A stretch of 64,000 nt of DNA from Dryomyza anilis (GCA_951804985.1 OX638130.1:125501593-125565592); one strand, 5' to 3'; counted from the stretch's first letter, positions 11,900 through 24,142 are shown. Notes: generated by a model from the letters alone, not told the origin. A program made the numbers and translations.

Positions 11900-12860
11900 C
11901 AGCGTAACAACTAACTACTCACTCAGTCACTCTGTGAGCAGCTAATGGTCCTGCCATAATTGTATACTACACATTGTTGGTTCCATTCTTCAGCGACTGC
12001 TGGGCCATAATTCATGTTGAACGACACAACTTCCTCTCATTTAGCGAGGTCTCCTATATTAAGCGACTCGAAGAATGAAGAAATTGGCTACTTTTGTTGG
12101 CATTGTTGCCAGTTGAGAGAGGTCCAAACACTGCGTGTGTGTGGTTCCAGCGTCGCATGGTTCTCCATATTATAATGGGCCATGATGTCATATTGTACTA
12201 TGGGTGTATTGTATTTTGGCTCTCAAAACACATGGCTTATTGTCATTTCCTTTTCCTGTTTTGTTTTTCATTTCTTGGACATTGAAGTTGAAGAAGTTGA
12301 CGAGGATAGGAATGAGCATGAGCACAATTTCAGCGACACAACACAATTGACTGGTTGGCCACAGTGGCCAAGTATTTGGTCCATCAACATAGACTCTTGG
12401 CCAGTATTTCTTTTTGGGCTCTGTTCTTCTGTTTGTCTGTCAGTCAGTCGCATTGTTGGGTTGTGTGATATATGCGCAGGATATTGCTGCATTAAATGGT
12501 GCAATAAAATGGTATTTCTTGCTCTTTATTTTCACTTTTATATAATGCTGTAAAAAATATTTATTATAACGCAAGACCCCCAGCGTGCGCGGCTGACTGT
12601 AGGTCAACATTGCGGTAGCCTCTGTTAAATTTTCAGTTACTTTATAATCATCGTAAAGTCATCGTTGTTAAGTCGTCGTATAGTCGACAATTTCAGCATT
12701 TAGCCATAACACGTCGTAATGACCAAGACTTAATAGATGCATAAAATTTAAGCATGTGCTTTGGTGCGTCTCCCCCTTAACCACTTTTCAGCTGTTTTTC
12801 CAATTTACCCCTCTTAACGAGCGAGTCATTCTGTTGGAAATCGTTTATAGGACTTGAAGT
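11900..12860. other. GC-richer non-coding island
   Basis: Balanced base composition compared with its flanks and free of tandem repeats. Short overlapping frames on both strands around 12094-12553 look random. Candidate conserved non-coding sequence; no specific site called. Confidence 0.35.
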
Positions 12861-13044
12861 TAGGAAAATTCTTTTTGACGCAATTGGCAATTATCCGATC
12901 ACATATTGTGATTTGGAATAGTATTTTTCTTAATGTGCTTTTCAATGGTTTCATATAGAGCACAAACGTTATTTGATATTTTCAGTTTGCTGGATGTTTT
13001 AAGAAATTCAAGATAAAAATAATTTTTAAAAGATTTTATGTAAG

Positions 13045-13900
13045 AATCTAATTTTTAGTGAAAGTTTGAATTTTTAGTGGGAAATTGAATTTTGGTGAAT
13101 AATTGAATTTTGGTAAATAATTGAATTTTTAGTAAAAAATTGAATTTTTAGTGAAAATTGAGTTTTAAGTGAAAAATTGAATTTTTAGTGATAAATTGAA
13201 TTTGTAGTGAAAAATTGAATTTTTAGTGAAAAATTGAATTTTTAGTGAAAAATTGAATTTTTAGTGAAAAATTGAATTTTTAGTGAAAAATTGAATTTTT
13301 AGTGAAAAATTGAATTTTTAGTGAAAAATTGAATTTTTAGTGAAAAATTGAATTTTTAGTGAAAAATTGAATTTTTAGTGAAAATTTTAATTTTTAGTGA
13401 AAATTTTAATTTTTAGTGAAAATTTTAATTTTTAGTGAAAAATTGAATTTTTAGTGAAAAATTAAATTTGAGTGAAAAATATAACTTTTAGTAAAAAATT
13501 GAATTTTTAGTGAAAATTGAATTTATAGCGTAAAATTGAATTTTTAGTGAAAAATTGAATTTGTAGTGAAAAATTGAATTTTTAGTGAAAAATTGAATTT
13601 TTAGTGAAAAATTGAATTTTTAGTGAAAAATTGAATTTTTAGTGAAAAATTGAATTTTTATTGAAAAATTGAATTTTTAGTGAAAAATTGAATTTTAGTG
13701 AAAAATTGAATTTTTAGTGAAAAATTGAATTTTTAGTGAAAAATTGAATTTTTAGTGAAAAATTTAATTTTTAGTGAAAAATTGAATTTTTAGTGAAAAA
13801 TTGAATTTTTAGTGAAAAATTGAATTTTTAGTGAAAAATTTCATTTTCAGTGAAAATTTTAATTTTTAGTGAAAATTTTAAGTTTTAGTGAAGAATGCAA
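13045..13900 (+). repeat. 19-bp satellite array A3
   Basis: One of the cleanest arrays: long runs of identical TTGAATTTTTAGTGAAAAA units. A variant unit with TTTGTAGTG occurs at about 13201 and 13560, an offset near 359 bp (19 units), pointing to a higher-order duplication. Confidence 0.97.
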
Positions 13901-14741
13901 AATTTTCTGAAAATTTGAATTATTAATGAACATTTTTTTTCAAGTAAAAAGATTCTGAAATTAAAAAACTTACGTTCGAAGTTCAAATTTTTATCAATAA
14001 AAACCGAAATGAATTTCATCAGCATTTATTGAAACGATTTAAATTCAATTTTAAAATTCGTCAACCATTTGTGCAATCTTCAAAACTCAAATTCTGGCAC
14101 AGCAAAATATTAAATTCAATTGAATTTAAATTTCAATTCAAAGCCCGATAAACACAATTATAAATCACATTTTAATAGCGTACAGATCCCAATTTCCACT
14201 TTCATATTTTATCAATATTATTATTTTTTATTTATTAAAGTTTTTCAACTGTCTGAAAAGTAAAAGCGAAATATACCACATCATCCCACAACGGTTTCCC
14301 ATGGGTAAATAAACTAATTTGTCACCATAAAAAACAAAAAACCATTTAAACTGGCGAAAACAAAAATTTATAAATCAAAAAATTGTTTAAATTGGTCTGC
14401 GGCCAAAATAGCATGACGAATGCGAAGCAATCCTTTCGATAAAATTGTATACAGTATAGACTGATTTTATGACCGCATAAAAGCGAAATCAGAAAAACTC
14501 AATCAGCCATAAAAAATGGAGTTCTGTGCGAAATGTGTGAAAATGATATCATTAGACATGGCACAATATACGATTGTTCTGATTTCGCCAATTTCTTCAC
14601 AGTTGTTGTATGGATGGGAATATGGATGGACATACCATTTTGGGTTGTTGGTTAATAAATGTTCGGTTGTTATTTTTTACTGGCTGTCAGTGCAATATTG
14701 CGTACCAAGCGTAACACATGTGCGTCCGATGTAGAGAAAGG
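13901..14741. other. AT-rich flank followed by a modest GC island
   Basis: 13901-14270 is AT-rich with no structure. 14270-14735 is slightly GC-richer with a plus-strand frame of 72 codons at 14516-14734 that I do not recognise. Confidence 0.35.
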
Positions 14742-15235
14742 GTTAAGAAAGGGGTAAAATGCAACTAGAAAGGGGATAAAGTGCAAAAAAACACCAGTAG
14801 TCGACAGTAATTTTCAATAATGATACAAATTAACCATCAAATAACTAGTTATATTTTTCGAATTAAAACTAAACGTAGTAACTTCAAGTACTATATGTAT
14901 CAAGTAGTTAAGAAAGTGGTAAAGTGCATCTTGAAAGGGTATAAAGTGCAGAAAATGGTATGCCACATTAGAATATTCAATAAAGCAAAAAATTATCTGT
15001 CAAATAACTAGTAATATTTTTCAAATTAAAACTAAACGTAGTAACTTCAAGTACTATATGTCTCAAGTAGTTAAGAAAGTGGTAAAGTGCGTCTTGAAAG
15101 GGGATAAAGTGCAAAAAATGAGAGGACACACCATAAGTCTATTACAATTTTCAATAAAGCAAATGATTATCTGTCCAAGAACCCGTTATAATTCTAACAT
15201 TAAAACGAAACGTAGTAACTTCAAGTAGTATTACC
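14742..15235 (+). repeat. Three tandem copies of a 164-bp repeat
   Basis: The word GTTAAGAAAG(T/G)GGTAAA starts at 14742, 14907 and 15070, spacings of 165 and 163 bp. Each copy also has a GGGATAAAGTGCA word, a TTCAATAA block, CAAATAACTAGT(T/A)AT and ACGTAGTAACTTCAAGTA. The third copy is more diverged. Non-coding. Confidence 0.8.
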
Positions 15236-15719
15236 AACTATTCAAACACATTATCACGTTAACCTTGACTAAAATGCTATTCTTGCAATATTTCGTCACA
15301 TGATGATGATATAATCAGGAATCAGGTAACAATCCATTATCACAACTCATAAATTATATGTCCGACAGCCCTTTCCTGTGAATTTGCAATATCTCTGTGC
15401 ACCCTATTAACCCGCGCAAATTTTACCCTTACATTTTTGGCAGAAAATCCTTTTTTTTTTTTTTTTGCAAAAAGTGGTAATTTTTGCGAAAAAAACTCCT
15501 TTTTTATTGCATCTCTTTTGTCTGGCGTTGCATTTTTATGACAACTCTTTTGTTTGACTACGGTTTGACTTTTAAATTGCAATTATGACAAATTTAACCT
15601 TCAATATGCAACACTAATGAGGTAGCCTTCTCGTCACCCTTTGTTTTTCTACAACATGTGGCAATATTTTGCAACGTTATTTTTTTAATATATTAAAAAA
15701 AGACACATTTTTATGATAG
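15236..15719. other. AT-rich unique sequence with T run
   Basis: Contains a T homopolymer near 15450-15465. No gene; the minus-strand frame at 15340-15582 reads through this run. Confidence 0.35.
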
Positions 15720-16060
15720 TTGGTGAAAAGTCAAACCGTTGATTACTTAACTCCTTTATAATTATGGAGAATTTTTAGTGATTTTATTACCCAAGCAAAA
15801 GTCATGGTCAGTTTTTAAAAGCCTTTTTTTTGTAGGTTTTTTGTATAAAAAATAAAATTTCTTTGTTTTGTTTATTTTATTTATAATATCCATAAAACAT
15901 TGGTAAAAAGTCAAACCGTCGATTACTTAACTCCTTTATAATTACGCAGAATTTTTAACATTCTTATGATACATGTAGAAGTCAGGGTCATTGAACACAA
16001 TATTTTGATAATTTAAAGTTTATATTTAATGTCTATAAAATAATAGTTAAAAGACAAAGT
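15720..16060 (+). repeat. 180-bp direct repeat, two copies plus a trace
   Basis: GTCAAACCGT, then GATTACTTAACTCCTTTATA, ATTA(T/C)G and AGAATTTTTA occur from 15725 and again from 15905, exactly 180 bp apart. The words AAGTCA(T/G)GGTCA follow in both. A weak third trace (TAAAAGACAAAGTTTAA) lies near 16045. Confidence 0.7.
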
Positions 16061-16259
16061 TTAATTTTTTCAAATAAATTTTATATTCATTTTATAACCA
16101 TTTTTGGTTTCAGAAGAATGAGCAGATTAAATTAATGAAATTCAAATTTAGATAAATTTTATATATTTTGTATATTTTTATGATAGTGTAATATTATAAA
16201 GGATTTTTCGTTTTATATAAAAACTAGATTTTGGTATGCTCTGCCACTCACATTTCATC

Positions 16260-16328
16260 GAAATTCATAAAACTCATAATTCATAAACTCATAATTCATA
16301 AACTCATAATTCATAAACTCATAAAAAG
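16260..16328 (+). repeat. 15-bp minisatellite, about four copies
   Basis: Tandem ACTCATAATTCATAA units, starting after CGAAATTCATAA. Confidence 0.85.
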
Positions 16329-16341
16329 ATGTCCGATTAAG

Positions 16342-16374
16342 CATATATTTAATGGTTCGACCATTAAATATATG
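16342..16374. other. Perfect 14-bp hairpin
   Basis: CATATATTTAATGG, loop TTCGA, CCATTAAATATATG. No T run follows directly, so it does not look like a terminator. Could be a cruciform or the relic of a small palindromic element. Confidence 0.8.
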
Positions 16375-16855
16375 TTTCATTTATTAATAGTCTATTTATA
16401 TTAATTCAAAATTTTTCTAATTAATTTGATATTATTTGAAAAATTCAGTACCATTAATTAAATAATTTCAATATTATTGAATATAACGGTATAAATACTA
16501 TTGTTTTAATGTTGTAAAAATAAACGTTTCAATATATTCTTTCTACAAAATTTGAGCCGTTTTGAATTCTATTTTATGTCTGCTTAAATAATAGAATTTT
16601 AGAAAGAAAAAAAGCAATTCGATGTTATTAAATTTTAAATATTATTTTGTTCTGAAGTTTGTACATTTTGGTAATGTTATTTGAAAAATAATGCAAAAAT
16701 GTGTACAATTTAATTAATTTTAATTCTAAAGCTAAAGGTGTTCAGTGTTCAAAATGTCAAAACAAAGTTCTTCATTATAAATTCGAAAGTTCACTACAAC
16801 TTATAAATAATAATTTAAAATATTTATTAAAATATTCCATTGAACGACCATATGT
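16375..16855. other. AT-rich unique sequence
   Basis: No gene or repeat family seen; the short frame at 16701-16889 runs into the neighbouring MITE and looks random. Confidence 0.4.
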
Positions 16856-16857
16856 TA

Positions 16858-17071
16858 CACCCAGAAAAAGTTCCCCCAAATCGCTTTAAAATTGGTCAAT
16901 AGGACAATTATTGAATAGTATACAAAAAATAAATCTTTTCATATAAACTCAATGGCAATGTCATGGTATTTTCTAGTATTTAATGGCATTTTCCGATTAA
17001 TATAATAATTTATCCTATTGACTATTTTTAAAAGTAAAAAACTATAATTTATATAGTACTTTTTCTGGGTG
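16858..17071. mobile_element. TA-flanked MITE, family T, complete copy
   Basis: Terminal inverted repeats CACCCAGAAAAAGT and ACTTTTTCTGGGTG are directly flanked by TA on both sides (16856-16857 and 17072-17073). Inner inverted words are TTGGTCAATAGGACAATTAT and CCTATTGACTATTTTTAA. A TA target site with a 214-bp length suggests a Tc1/mariner-type MITE. A second copy is at 29195-29396. Confidence 0.8.
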
Positions 17072-17073
17072 TA

Positions 17074-17424
17074 TAACATGATAGCAAAGTTTTGAAAAAG
17101 TTATATAAAATGATATTTATGATTTCAGTTTCTAGTTATGTTTAAAAGATGTTGCATCTATCATTCATACTTTGAATTAAGACTACAGAGTATCGAAATA
17201 TTTAAAACAGAGAGTTTTCTTCAAAATGTTATGGCTCATTTAGTTTGTACACAAACCAAAGTAAAACAAACTATCAACATTACTAATGGAAAAATGTGAC
17301 AATCTACACACAAAATTGAAATTCAATACTTTACGCAAAACATGAAGTATTAACGTTGATGATAAATACTTATATATTTTAAAAATCTTGGAACCGGTAC
17401 CGGAACCAAAAAGGTTTTAGTCCC
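17074..17424. other. AT-rich unique sequence
   Basis: Nothing recognised. Contains GGAACCGGTACCGGAACC near 17390, a GC-richer dyad around GGTACC. Confidence 0.4.
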
Positions 17425-19480
17425 TGCAATAAATTAAATTTTTCACTAGAAATTGAATTTTTATTACTAATAATAAAATTTTTTACTTAATTAAATTTTT
17501 CAATAAAAATTTAATTTGTCATTTAAAACTCAATCTACCTTCTAAATGAAATTTAACACTAAAAATACTATTTTTCACTAAAAATGAAATTTAACACTAA
17601 AAATGAAATTTTTCACTAAAAATGAAATTTTTCACTAAAAATGAAATTTTTCACTAAAAATGAAATTTTTCACTAAAAATTAAATTTTTCACTAAAAATT
17701 CAATTTTTCACTAAAAATTCAATTTTTCACTAAAAATTAAATTTTTCACTAAAAATTCAATTTTTCACTAAAAATTAAATTTTTCACTAAAAATTAAATT
17801 TTTCACTAAAAATTCAATTTTTCACTAAAAATTCAATTTTTCACTAAAAATTCAATTTTTCACTAAAAATTCAATTTTTCACTAAAAATTCAATTTTTCA
17901 CTAAAAATTCAATTTTTCACTAAAAATTCAATTTTTCACTAAAAATTCAATTTTTCACTAAAAATTCAATTTTTCACTAAAAATTCAATATTTCACTAAA
18001 AATTCAATATTTCACTATATATTCAATTTTGCACTAAAAAATTGAATTTTTCACTAAAAAATTGAATTTTTCACTAAAAATTCAATTTTTCACTAAAAAT
18101 TCAATTTTTCACTAAAAATTCAATTTTTCACTAAAAATTCAATTTTTCACTAAAAATTCAATTTTTCACTAAAAATTCAATTTTTCACTAAAAATTCAAT
18201 TTTTCACTGAAAATTCAATTTTTCACTAAAAATTCAATTTTTCACTAAAAATTCAATTTTTCACTAAAAATTCAATTTTTCACTAAAAATTCAATATTTT
18301 ACTATATATTCAATTTTGCACTAAAAAATTGAATTTTTCACTAAAAATTCAATTTTTCACTAAAAATTCAATTTTTCACTAAAAATTGAATTTTTCACTA
18401 AAAATTCATTTTTTCACTAAAAATTAAATTTTTCACTAAAAATTCAATTTTTCACTATATATTCAATTTTTCACTAAAAACTCAATTTTTCACTAAAAAT
18501 TCAATTTTTCACTAAAAATTCAATTTTTCACTAAAAATTCAATTTTTCACTAAAAATTCAATTTTTCACTAAAAATTCAATTTTTCATTAAAAATTCAAT
18601 TTTTCACTAAAAATTCAATTTTTCACTAAAAATTCAATTTTTCACTAAAAATTCAATTTTTCACTAAAAATTCAATTTTTCACTAAAAATTCAATTTTTC
18701 ACTAAAAATTCAATTTTTCACTAAAAATTCAATTTTTCACTAAAAATTCAATTTTTCACTAAAAATTCAATTTTTCACTAAAAATTCAATTTTTCACTAA
18801 AAATTCAATTTTTCACTAAAAATTCAATTTTTCACTAAAAATTCAATTTTTCACTAAAAATTCAATTTTTCACTAAAAATTCAATTTTTCACTAAAAATT
18901 CAATTTTTCACTAAAAATTCAATTTATCATTAAAAATTCAATTTTTCACTAAAAAATTCAATTTTTCACTAAAAATTCAATTTTGCACTAAAAATTCAAT
19001 TTTTCACTAAAAATTCAATTTTTCACTAAAAATTCAATTTTTCACTAAAAATTCAATTTTTCACTAAAAATTCAATTTTTCACTAAAAATTCAATTTTTC
19101 ACTAAAAATTCAATTTTTCACTAAAAATTCAATTTTTCACTAAAAATTCAATTTTTCACTAAAAATTCAATTTTTCACTAAAAATTCAATTTTTCACTAA
19201 AAATTCAATTTTTCACTAAAAATTCAATTTTTCACTAAAAATTAAATTTTTCACTAAAAATTAAATTTTTCACTAAAAATTCAATTTTTCACTAAAAATT
19301 AAATTTTTCACTAAAAATTCAATTTTTCACTAAAAATTAAATTTTTCACTAAAAATTCAATTTTTAATAAAAAATAAATTTCTCAAGAAAGAATAAGTTT
19401 TCTTTGAAATTTTCACTAAAAAATCAGTTTTCCACTTTAAATTATATTTTTCACGTAAATTTAAATTTTATTTCTTTTCA
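17425..19480 (-). repeat. 19-bp satellite array A4, longest, inverted
   Basis: About 2 kb of TTTTTCACTAAAAATTCAA, the reverse complement of the unit in arrays A1-A3. Most units between 18460 and 19360 are identical. A variant block with CACTATATATTCAATTTTGC occurs at 18013 and 18300, about 287 bp or 15 units apart, again a higher-order step. Edges (17425-17640 and 19360-19480) are more degenerate than the core. Confidence 0.98.
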
Positions 19481-19554
19481 CAAAAATTTGTGAAATTTTT
19501 TTAAAAAAATACTTTTTCTCCTTAAATTTCACATTTTGCCCATAATTTAAATTT

Positions 19555-19745
19555 TCCAATCCCACCAAACAAAACGATAATTTTACGACATCGAAACGAT
19601 ATCGTTCATAGGCTCAAATTGTCGTTTTCAATAATCTGTAGTGATACGAAAACGATAGAGTTTTCAATAAAAACGAACCTGTCTAAAATGATATCATTAT
19701 TTTTGTCGTTATCGATATCGAGATCATAAATGGATTTATTTTCGA
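19555..19745 (+). mobile_element. MITE family K (ATATCG-rich), copy 1
   Basis: Starts CCCACCAAACAAAACGATAA, then TTTTACGACATCGAAACGAT, GGCTCAAATTGTCGTTTTC and ATCTGTAGTGATACGAAAACG. The reverse complement of this order is found at 28925-29067. Two inverted dispersed copies without coding sequence indicate a non-autonomous element. Confidence 0.6.
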
Positions 19746-20079
19746 TAATCAAATTTTATTTGTTCAGAAAATTTTATTTTGTGACAAAAATTATAAAGAA
19801 CACGCAATTAAATTTTCAAATACTTTGAGTTTTATATCTAAAATGTATCATTTACATATCGAATTTAAATGGTTTGTAGGGATGTTATAAAATTTAACAA
19901 AATTTTATTTTACTTAAGTAACAAATTGAACCGTTAAATTTAAATAGCTACACAAGCAATAATCAACTCTGTCAACATCGCATAGGCACTGAACAAGAAT
20001 TAAACTAAATGCCAAACAACAACTACAATAATATTGTAATAATCAGCAGACTACTTTGTTAACAAAACACAATCCTTTC
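19746..20079. other. AT-rich unique sequence
   Basis: No gene, repeat or site recognised. Confidence 0.4.
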
Positions 20080-22080
20080 TTGCGTCGGGATCAACAATAA
20101 AATAAAATAAAAAATAAACAGGCGCAAATTTAAGCAACATTTATGTCACACGATGTGTGTGGGTAACGTATTTGTGTTTGTGAGAAGTGCGAATACACAT
20201 GACATTTATTTGCTTAAAATTAAATGGGTGGCTGGCGTCGTATGTAGTGGGTGGGTGACAGCAGGTTGTTTGCATTTGCACCTCGCAAATGTGTGCGAAA
20301 TTTTGACAAATAACAAACAGGCAACGTCAAACAGCAAAGGGTTTCGTAAGGCACTCTCGTATCCCAACGAATACAACTTGTGCCAACAACAAACATAACG
20401 AGCGACAGCGAATGCAGATGGCGGCGACGGGCAACGAGTAACGAGTCAATTTAACGAACTGCCGACTAAATATTTGTCAACATTGACAGCCAACAACAAC
20501 GCTTTAACGAACACTCAACAGACTGACTCTGTTGACTGAACAAACTACAAGTTGTACAAAAAATAAAAATACCAAACACAACAAAAAAAGTAGAAAACCC
20601 AAATTTGACTACATTTTGGTACGACTCACATGAATCCTTTTTTTCTCGCATCCTTTCGCTAAATTTTTTCAACTTTTTTTTCTATATAAAAAAAGCAACA
20701 CCACACAAAAAGTGCTGAAAAATAAAATTCACGCGAAACGCACACTTAAATCCTTTTGCACGAGTAGACGTTTGAAGAAAAAAAAGGACACACGCATCCT
20801 TTCTTCTATGGCGACTGTAGTTGCCGAAGACGTTGTCGGCCGCCGCATGTTTTCGCTCTCAACCGCTTCTGCCGAAAGGTTTACCACGTTTTTATGGCGG
20901 AACGTGACTCTTTGGCCAAGGCACAAAAGAGCCGCGTCATAAAAAAGAGTTTCTCGAGTTTTTTCTTTACTTTTTTTTTTGGTAGGCATTGCTTAAAAAA
21001 AGCAACGAATCCTTTCTTCGCGTGTCTCGGAAGTCAGCAAAGACTAATGAAAGGCTATACGACGGAACGTTTAGTAAGAATATCAAGATTTTAAGAGAAA
21101 AAACTGAATTTATAAAAAAAGCAGTACTACCAACCGCTGCGTTAGTGGGACAATAAAACAGTAGAGTAGCTACTATCACTACTACTAGTGCCACTACTAC
21201 TCAGTTTTTATTTCCGTTATTTAACCCCGCCTCAGGTAAAAACACCCTGTACACTTTTATGACCTCACGCAATTCCACAATTCGCAGACAATTAAAAGGT
21301 TATTTCGTAACTATCTGCAACGTATTGACTTTTGACAAACCCTACGAACCAAAACGCACTCCTTGTCACTCTCTCTCACTCCTTCGTGTATCCTTTGCAC
21401 ATCCTTCATGCACTTTATGATGCTGCACAGCATTTAGTCGAAGGCTTAACCTTGACTTTTAGTACAAAATATTCGCAAGTACCGCGTGTTTTATTGCGTA
21501 AATTGTTGTAAGTCTGCAAATTCCGGCAATTGTCCGTCATTGTCCTGTCTCACAGGTAACTCTCATAACTCATCCTGCGTACACAGCTCATTTTTGTCTT
21601 TAAAAGCCTTTAGAAACCTTTATGATTGTCTTTTCTACTTGATTATTCAACTCTATGTAATGTTTTGCAACTCTCTCTCACGTCGTCCTTACTAATCCTT
21701 GATTTCCTACTCGCCAGTGTCCCGCATCGTTTATGACCGTCGTTTCACTGGAAACAAAATATTCGCAATATTACCAAAAGTGTACCCGTGCAAATTAACT
21801 CTACTGAAATCCTTGCCTCATTCGTCAGTTCCTGGGACAATATTTTGGTTGGTTTATGAAATTTTACATAAATTGAATTCATATTTATTTGGTATGGCAT
21901 AATTTTCTGCAAAAATTCCACTGAAATACCAATTGTGGTAAATCTACGCAATTGATCGTAGTTTTATGATATGGCACATATTCTGCGTAATATGCGTTGC
22001 TACATTTTCGGTTTCTGTCAATAAAGTGGGTTTCGCAATACAATGGACTGAGTTGGTCACTTAATGACATATTTTTGAAA
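20080..22080. other. Long GC-richer island, candidate regulatory DNA
   Basis: About 2 kb without tandem repeats or mobile ends, the longest such block in the window. Several short frames on both strands overlap one another and none looks like protein. Six ATCCTTT words fall between 20634 and 21396 (see the separate entry). Candidate enhancer or conserved non-coding region. Confidence 0.4.
20634..21396 (+). promoter_or_regulatory. Cluster of six ATCCTTT words
   Basis: ATCCTTT starts at 20634, 20650, 20750, 20796, 21009 and 21390, all on the plus strand. At the window's base composition I estimate about 0.2 expected in this length over both strands. The binding factor is unknown; the regulatory role is inference. 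Confidence 0.35.
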
Positions 22081-22480
22081 TTTTGCGAGGAGGAAGTATT
22101 TTTGAAATTAAATTTACATGTATAATTGAGGATGTATTATATGATTTTTGAGTCATATTTGCAAAAATCAAGATTTATTTGATTTTTTTCATGTAATTCT
22201 GACTTTATTTTTTACGATACGTCTCTGTCTCTATTTTGTATTATTTTATATTCCGATTACTTCCGCTTTTAAAATTTAAACCAATAAGATTCGGGTGAAT
22301 CGACAAATGTTGTACTCAGTCAAACTATTCAAAAATATAATTTTTATGGTATACCTATCACGGAGGGAACATTTGGCACTATTCAGATATATTTGTTGTT
22401 TATTTCTGTAAAAAAAACACGGATAAATTGAAGATTGTGGAAAGCGTATAGCAGATTATCAAATTTTGTGAATTTCTAAT
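22081..22480. other. AT-rich unique sequence
   Basis: No gene or recognised repeat. Confidence 0.35.
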
Positions 22481-23262
22481 GCAGATTGCCGCTATATTTT
22501 CGGAATTATCACGATTTTGATACAAATTTAGCTTTTGTCTGCATGAAATCTGCCACAAAAATATTTTTAAACGGCATTGAGTTTGCCAAAATTGTTGTCA
22601 GTGGGGTGAAAATATTTAAGCATTTTTCGGAAATTTGTATGGAAAATTTCCGGGAACACACACATTTACTTGGAAGATTATGGAAAGTGTATAACAGCTC
22701 GAATAAAATTTTTGGCAGGGTCAAAGCAGTAAAGAAACATTAAATCGAAAGGTTTTAAACAGCGAAAGGCGGTGTTTGTATCAAAAGCTTTCTGTTTTCT
22801 ACCTGTTCCCAAAGTATGACGGGATCTGCCTTTAAATAAGATAAAATTTGATAGTCTACCATAAGCTTCATACAAACTAACATTTATATGATTGTTTTGA
22901 TAAAAATATTCCTATGAAATGTCATTTTTTTTGTCTCGGATACTCGGAAAGGCTAAAGGTAGTTCAGAAAATTTGTATTTTAAGGTTATAAGCAGACAAA
23001 TATGAAGTTTGCACCAAAAACTTCCTATTTTCTGCCCGTTTCCTCATTCTATTGACAATGTGTCTTTAAATTCAACGAAATTTGTTACCCTGCCATAAGC
23101 TTGACAAATCTTTCAATTATTTGATTGTTTTCTTGAAATACACCGGATAACAGCGCGAAATTGTCAGACATTTGAAAGCCAGATTCGTGGCACATTTGGC
23201 ACAAATGGACAGCTTCTTTGTCTATGGATCTATAAGGGGTTTATTCTGCAGACTTAAACAAA
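22481..23262. repeat. Dispersed repeat family N, several units
   Basis: Consists of reused blocks: TTGATACAAATT(T)AGC, CTTTTGTCTGCATGAAATCT, GTATCAAAAGCTTTCTGTTT, TCTACCTGTTCCCAAAGTAT, GATCTGCCTTTAAAT and CATAAGCTTCATACAAAC. The same blocks in similar order occur at 28740-28920, 59690-59940, 60225-60700, 61080-61290 and 62055-62310. Non-coding, so probably a non-autonomous mobile family; ends not defined. Confidence 0.6.
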
Positions 23263-23269
23263 TTAAAAC

Positions 23270-23597
23270 CCTTAGGCAGTATTAACCAGTTGGGAAGGTT
23301 AGATCACATGGGAAATTTTTAATTTGGTGTTACAATGAACCGATATCGCTTACATACAGCGTATATAAGTAATCCAAATTTAAAGTTTCATTTATCTATC
23401 TCTTCAATTGTTTAAGTAGTAGGTATTTCAACAGACAGACAGACGGACAGACAGACGGACATCACTAAATCGACTCAGGAGGTCATGCTGTTCAAGAATA
23501 TATATGCTTTTCCATACCGGAGATGCTTCCTTCTGGGTGTTACAAACGGCGTACCAAACTGAATATACCCTTTCATTCTTAGTGTAGGGTATAAAAA
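23270..23597 (-). mobile_element. DINE-1/INE-1-like element, partial
   Basis: Read on the minus strand: TATACCCTACACTAAG start, GTAACACCCAGAAGGAAGC, CGGTATGGAAAAGCATATA, GTCGATTTAGTGATGTCCGT and a CTGTCTGT run (plus-strand GACAGACAGA at 23430-23460). The distal part has CCCATGTGATCTAACCTTCC near 23305. It matches 54249-54975 closely in its first 170 bp. Confidence 0.7.
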
Positions 23598-24060
23598 CTG
23601 AGAAAGACGTCTTGATTACAATATTGAGTTCTTTCGATATATCGTACAATGTACGCCGATAAAAGTTTTTTTTGTTGGAAGTGCAACTTTTGATACAAAT
23701 TCTGCCTTAGTTTGCTTAAAATCTTTAAACTAGATCTATAATATTTTATTTTCCTTGGCTTTCAACAATTTCGAAATGTAAAAAATATTAAAAAATGTAT
23801 CGTATTTTTTATTTATGCCAATTCTAAATAAATACTCCCACAATATTTTTTTTTTTAATTTCTTTTTTGTAACGAATTCAAATTCAACGCAGTTTTCCTC
23901 CATAAATTATTTGTGGGAATATTTATTTCTATTATTTTGCGATAAACATTGAAAAATCAAAAATTAGTATGATGTTTTGAATAGAATATTGGGTTCCATG
24001 GAAATATCGTAAAAGATAAACTGGTAAAAAGTTTATTCTTTCGTGAATACCCAGTATGCC
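23598..24060. other. AT-rich unique sequence
   Basis: Nothing recognised beyond T runs near 23850. Confidence 0.35.
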
Positions 24061-24068
24061 ATTCTTGT

Positions 24069-24142
24069 CGATATCGTTACGAGATCAATGGGAGTAGATG
24101 GAGAAATCACACGATATCGAACCCGTTCTCGTAACGATATCG
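24069..24142. repeat. Perfect 16-bp inverted repeat with 42-bp spacer
   Basis: CGATATCGTTACGAGA at 24069-24084 is the exact reverse complement of TCTCGTAACGATATCG at 24127-24142. Another GATATCG word sits in the spacer and more follow to about 24270. May be related to MITE family K, which shares CGATATCG words. Confidence 0.75.

Noticed and set aside
17425..19480. CRISPR array
   Set aside because: Units are contiguous 19-mers without unique spacers, no cas genes are present and the genome is eukaryotic in character. It is a satellite.
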